In this document: piece after piece, positions 61,943 to 64,000 of the stretch
Numbering within the stretch: position 1 is the first letter of the stretch
How the letters are laid out: each line of letters starts with the position of its first letter
NCBI GenBank assembly: GCA_016704435.1
Contig: JADJAB010000009.1
Location: 62,001-126,000, forward strand
Source: Rhodobacter sp.
Lineage (GTDB): Bacteria > Pseudomonadota > Alphaproteobacteria > Rhodobacterales > Rhodobacteraceae
Direction: 5' to 3'
Length of the DNA stretch: 64,000 bases
Made by a program: the position numbers and the translations under genes
Notes under the pieces: model-generated
What the model saw: only the letters and a program-made list of their open reading frames with translations
The model's database searches: none
What the model was told of the DNA's origin: nothing

Positions 61943-62824
61943 ATGCTTGCCGCCCTGAACATGACCGTCTCGATCCTCAAACTGCGGATCGGTGCCTTCA
62001 TTGCGCTGGCAGCGCTTGTCGGCGTGATGACGGGGGGCGGCGAGCTTGGCACGGTCGAGGCGCTGGTCTTCGCACTTGCGGTTCTGGGCGCGTCCGGGGC
62101 GGCGGGTGGGTTCAACCAGTATTACGAGCGCGAGAGCGATCGCATGATGGCGCGAACTCACAACCGGCCATTCGCCAGCGGCCTTCTGCAGGCCGGGGCG
62201 ATATGGCCGGTGACTTTGCTGGCGCTGTTGGCCGCGGCGCTGGTGATGGCGTGGTCGGTCGGCGGGACGCTGGCGACTGTTCTGGTCTTTCTCGGCGCGC
62301 TGACCTATGGCGTGATCTACACCGTCTGGCTGAAGACCCGCACTGTCTGGAACGTCGTGATCGGCGGCGCGGCGGGCAGCTTTGCGGTTCTGGCCGGCGC
62401 TGCGGCTACGGCGCCGCATTTCGACCCGGTCATCGGCCCGGTCCCGCTGATCCTTGCCGCGGTGCTGTTTCTGTGGACTCCACCGCATTTCTGGAGCCTT
62501 GCCGTTGTCCGCGGCGAGGATTACCGCCGTGCGCACATTCCGATGCTGCCCGTGGTGACCGAGCACGAGGTCTGGGGGCCAGTGATCTTCAGCCATGTCG
62601 CGACGCTGGTTGCTCTGTCGCTGATGCCGCTGTGGTTCGGCATGGGCTGGGTCTATGCTCTTTTCGCAGTGGCGGGGGGCGTTCCATTCCTCCTGGCGGC
62701 CTGGCGCCTGATGCACGATCCCGCTCGGGCGGTGGCCATGCGGACCTTCCGCGCATCGCTCGCCCAGTTCGCCCTGCTTTCGGCCGGGGTTGTCCTCGAC
62801 GAGGCCTCGCGATGGGCGTTCTGA
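61943..62824 (+). CDS. ctaB: UbiA-family protoheme IX farnesyltransferase (heme O synthase)
   Basis: 293 residues, about nine membrane helices. Prenyl-diphosphate binding motif N-x3-E/D-x3-D in 'GGFNQYYERESDRMMARTHNRP', the heme O synthase signature, and the second acidic loop 'RGEDYRRAHIPMLPVV'. It converts heme B to heme O for the oxidase/reductase. AGGACAGAGCC precedes ATG 61943. Its stop overlaps the start of the SCO gene (ATG 62812). Confidence 0.92.
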   Translation: MLAALNMTVSILKLRIGAFIALAALVGVMTGGGELGTVEALVFALAVLGASGAAGGFNQYYERESDRMMARTHNRPFASGLLQAGAIWPVTLLALLAAALVMAWSVGGTLATVLVFLGALTYGVIYTVWLKTRTVWNVVIGGAAGSFAVLAGAAATAPHFDPVIGPVPLILAAVLFLWTPPHFWSLAVVRGEDYRRAHIPMLPVVTEHEVWGPVIFSHVATLVALSLMPLWFGMGWVYALFAVAGGVPFLLAAWRLMHDPARAVAMRTFRASLAQFALLSAGVVLDEASRWAF

Positions 62825-63615
62825 GCTGGTCGTCGTACCTGCTCTGCGCCCTGGCGCTGATCGGCACGGCGCAGGCACAAACGACAGACCAGCCCGATGC
62901 TCTGCCCGATGTCCTGGATGCAAAGCAGGTCTACGAAATCAGTCAGGCCGCGATCGGGCGCGAAGTGGGGGCGCATGTCTTGCGCGACCAGACCGGCGCG
63001 CCGCTGGCGCTGGCCGATCTGCGCGGCCGACCGCTGGTGATCTCGCTGGTCTACACCAGTTGCAGTTCGATCTGTCCGGTGACCACCGATCGTGTGCACG
63101 ATGCGGTGGAAGATGCCCACGCGGTGCTGGGAGAGGGCAGTTTCGCGGTCCTGACCTTTGGCTTCGACGCCAGCAGTGACAAACCGGCGCAGTTGCGCGC
63201 CTTTGCAATCTCGCACGGCATCAACCGGCTGGACGACTGGTATCTGGCCAGCGCCGACCCTGAGACGACCGAGGCGCTGTTGCAGGACCTGGGATTCAGC
63301 TGGCGCGACGCTGCCGGCGGCTTCGACCATCCCAGCCAGACCACCATCCTCGACGCCGAGGGCCGCGTCTATCGCCAGGTCTACGGAGAGGACTTCCCGC
63401 TGCCGGTGTTCATGACCCCGCTCAAGGAACTCGTGCTTGGCCGCACGACTGTTTCGGTCGCGCCCGCAGATCTGTGGAACAGGCTGACCTTCCTGTGCAC
63501 CGTCTACAATCCGCTGACCCGCGCCTATCGCTTTGACTGGCATTCTTTTCGGTATCTTCTTTGGTGCCGTCTCACTTCTGCTGACTGGGCTGATCATCGT
63601 TCGGCTCTGGCTTGA
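62812..63615 (+). CDS. SCO1/SenC family copper chaperone (C-terminus altered by a frame slip)
   Basis: 267 residues in the open frame. Signal peptide 1-24 ending 'GTAQAQ'. Thioredoxin-like fold with the copper-binding C-x3-C at C84/C88 (YTSCSSICP) and the conserved His in 'FDHPSQTTI'. It loads CuA of subunit II. After 'TRAYRFD' the frame becomes odd (HSFRYLLWC). One base later the other frame gives GILFGIFFGAVSLLLTGLII then VRLWLEKRR, a C-terminal membrane anchor, ending with TGA 63683-63685 that overlaps the next ATG. The true gene is therefore probably 62812-63685. Confidence 0.88.
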   Translation: MGVLSWSSYLLCALALIGTAQAQTTDQPDALPDVLDAKQVYEISQAAIGREVGAHVLRDQTGAPLALADLRGRPLVISLVYTSCSSICPVTTDRVHDAVEDAHAVLGEGSFAVLTFGFDASSDKPAQLRAFAISHGINRLDDWYLASADPETTEALLQDLGFSWRDAAGGFDHPSQTTILDAEGRVYRQVYGEDFPLPVFMTPLKELVLGRTTVSVAPADLWNRLTFLCTVYNPLTRAYRFDWHSFRYLLWCRLTSADWADHRSALA

Positions 63616-63681
63616 AAAGCGGCGCGCAAAGCGGCAAGTCGGCCTGTTACGCCCGGCAAGAACAGCGGATGACATGATGCG

Positions 63682-64000
63682 ATGACGGGAATACGGGCTA
63701 CGCTGAAGCGTGGTTTTGATCGGTTGGAGCGCCCTCTGGACAAGCTGTTCGGGGCCGACTGGAATCCGCTTTCCAATCTGGGGCCGCTGGGCTGGTTCCT
63801 GTTCTGGGTCGTTGCCGCCACCGGCATCTATCTGTTCATCTTCTTCGATACCGGCGTGGTCAATGCCTATCAGTCGGTCGAATGGCTGAGCGAGACCCAT
63901 TGGTTCCACGCTGGTGTGGCGCGCAGCCTGCACCGATACGCCTCGGATCTGTTGGTTGTGGTCATGCTGGTGCATCTGCTGCGGGAATGGTCGTTTGACC
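63682..64000 (+). CDS. cytochrome b N-terminal domain protein (3' partial)
   Basis: The frame starts at ATG 63682 (ATGA overlap with the end of the SCO gene) and is open to the window edge: 106 residues. After the basic N-terminus MTGIRATLKRGFDRLERPLD comes a membrane helix ('LGWFLFWVVAATGIYLFIF'), then 'RSLHRYASDLLVVVMLVHLLREW' with the two His spaced as in cytochrome b/b6 heme ligands. It probably passes electrons from quinol to the upstream reductase. The missing 3' part would tell whether Fe-S domains follow. Confidence 0.82.
   Translation, partial: MTGIRATLKRGFDRLERPLDKLFGADWNPLSNLGPLGWFLFWVVAATGIYLFIFFDTGVVNAYQSVEWLSETHWFHAGVARSLHRYASDLLVVVMLVHLLREWSFD

Noticed and set aside
60158..62923. 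921-codon open frame on the minus strand opposite the heme-copper genes
   Set aside because: Composition His/Gln/Arg-rich and opposite genes with perfect metal-ligand motifs; a shadow.
1..64000. tRNA and rRNA genes
   Set aside because: I looked for cloverleaf-like stretches and rRNA landmarks in the non-coding gaps and saw none; without a covariance search a tRNA could still be missed.

Overview
The window reads as a high-GC alphaproteobacterium, most likely a member of the Rhodobacterales/Paracoccaceae. This rests on a four-subunit sarcosine oxidase operon, a DctPQM TRAP transporter, a CoxLMS-type molybdenum hydroxylase repertoire and gene-dense, overlapping, mostly plus-strand operons. Nothing in the sequence names the species. 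Many genes carry isolated one-base frame slips, several in homopolymers, in both the injection-system and metabolic genes. I read most of these as assembly/sequencing error rather than biology, but cannot prove it.

Region 1 (1-23.5 kb) is the 3' half of an extracellular contractile injection system (eCIS, a phage-tail-like particle). In order it holds the Afp7-like connector and LysM protein, a gp27-like hub, a gp5-like spike, a PAAR-like tip, a gp25-like wedge, two baseplate-J-like wedge proteins, a tail-protein-I-like protein, a very large DUF6519/beta-helix protein, an Ig/HhH protein and two DUF4157-type proteins. The last gene is a giant effector of about 2,300 residues. Its DUF4157 head is separated from its body by one frame slip, and its C-terminal half carries a ~75-residue repeat three times, each copy followed by a different putative toxin module. 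Sheath, tube and ATPase genes must lie left of the window.

Region 2 (23.5-24.4 kb) is a gene-poor junction with an IS5-type transposase remnant and an inverted repeat.

Region 3 (24.4-58.5 kb) is a catabolic island: a TRAP transporter, an MmgE/PrpD protein, a molybdenum hydroxylase (large, FAD, 2Fe-2S subunits), a D-hydantoinase-like cyclic amidohydrolase, a D-carbamoylase-like amidase, sarcosine oxidase soxBDAG, a second MmgE/PrpD, a His-rich COG0523 metallochaperone, a second complete molybdenum hydroxylase, a thiamine-diphosphate 2-oxoacid decarboxylase, an aldehyde dehydrogenase, a dipeptide-type ABC transporter, a GlcD-like FAD dehydrogenase, a HisC-like aminotransferase and a LysR regulator. 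Together they suggest uptake and side-chain oxidation of an N-methylated nitrogen heterocycle, ring hydroxylation to a hydantoin-type ring, ring opening, decarbamoylation and N-demethylation. The exact substrate is inference. Both molybdenum hydroxylase operons share a similar ~40-bp upstream element.

Region 4 (58.5-64 kb) has an IS110 remnant, an FNR/DNR-like box and a respiratory cluster: a 58-residue membrane protein, a CuA subunit II, a B-family heme-copper subunit I, a UbiA-family heme O synthase-type protein, SCO/SenC and the start of a cytochrome b. Subunit I keeps all six histidine ligands but has Gln in place of the catalytic Tyr. This points to an unusual nitric oxide reductase (sNOR/eNOR-like) rather than an oxygen reductase.
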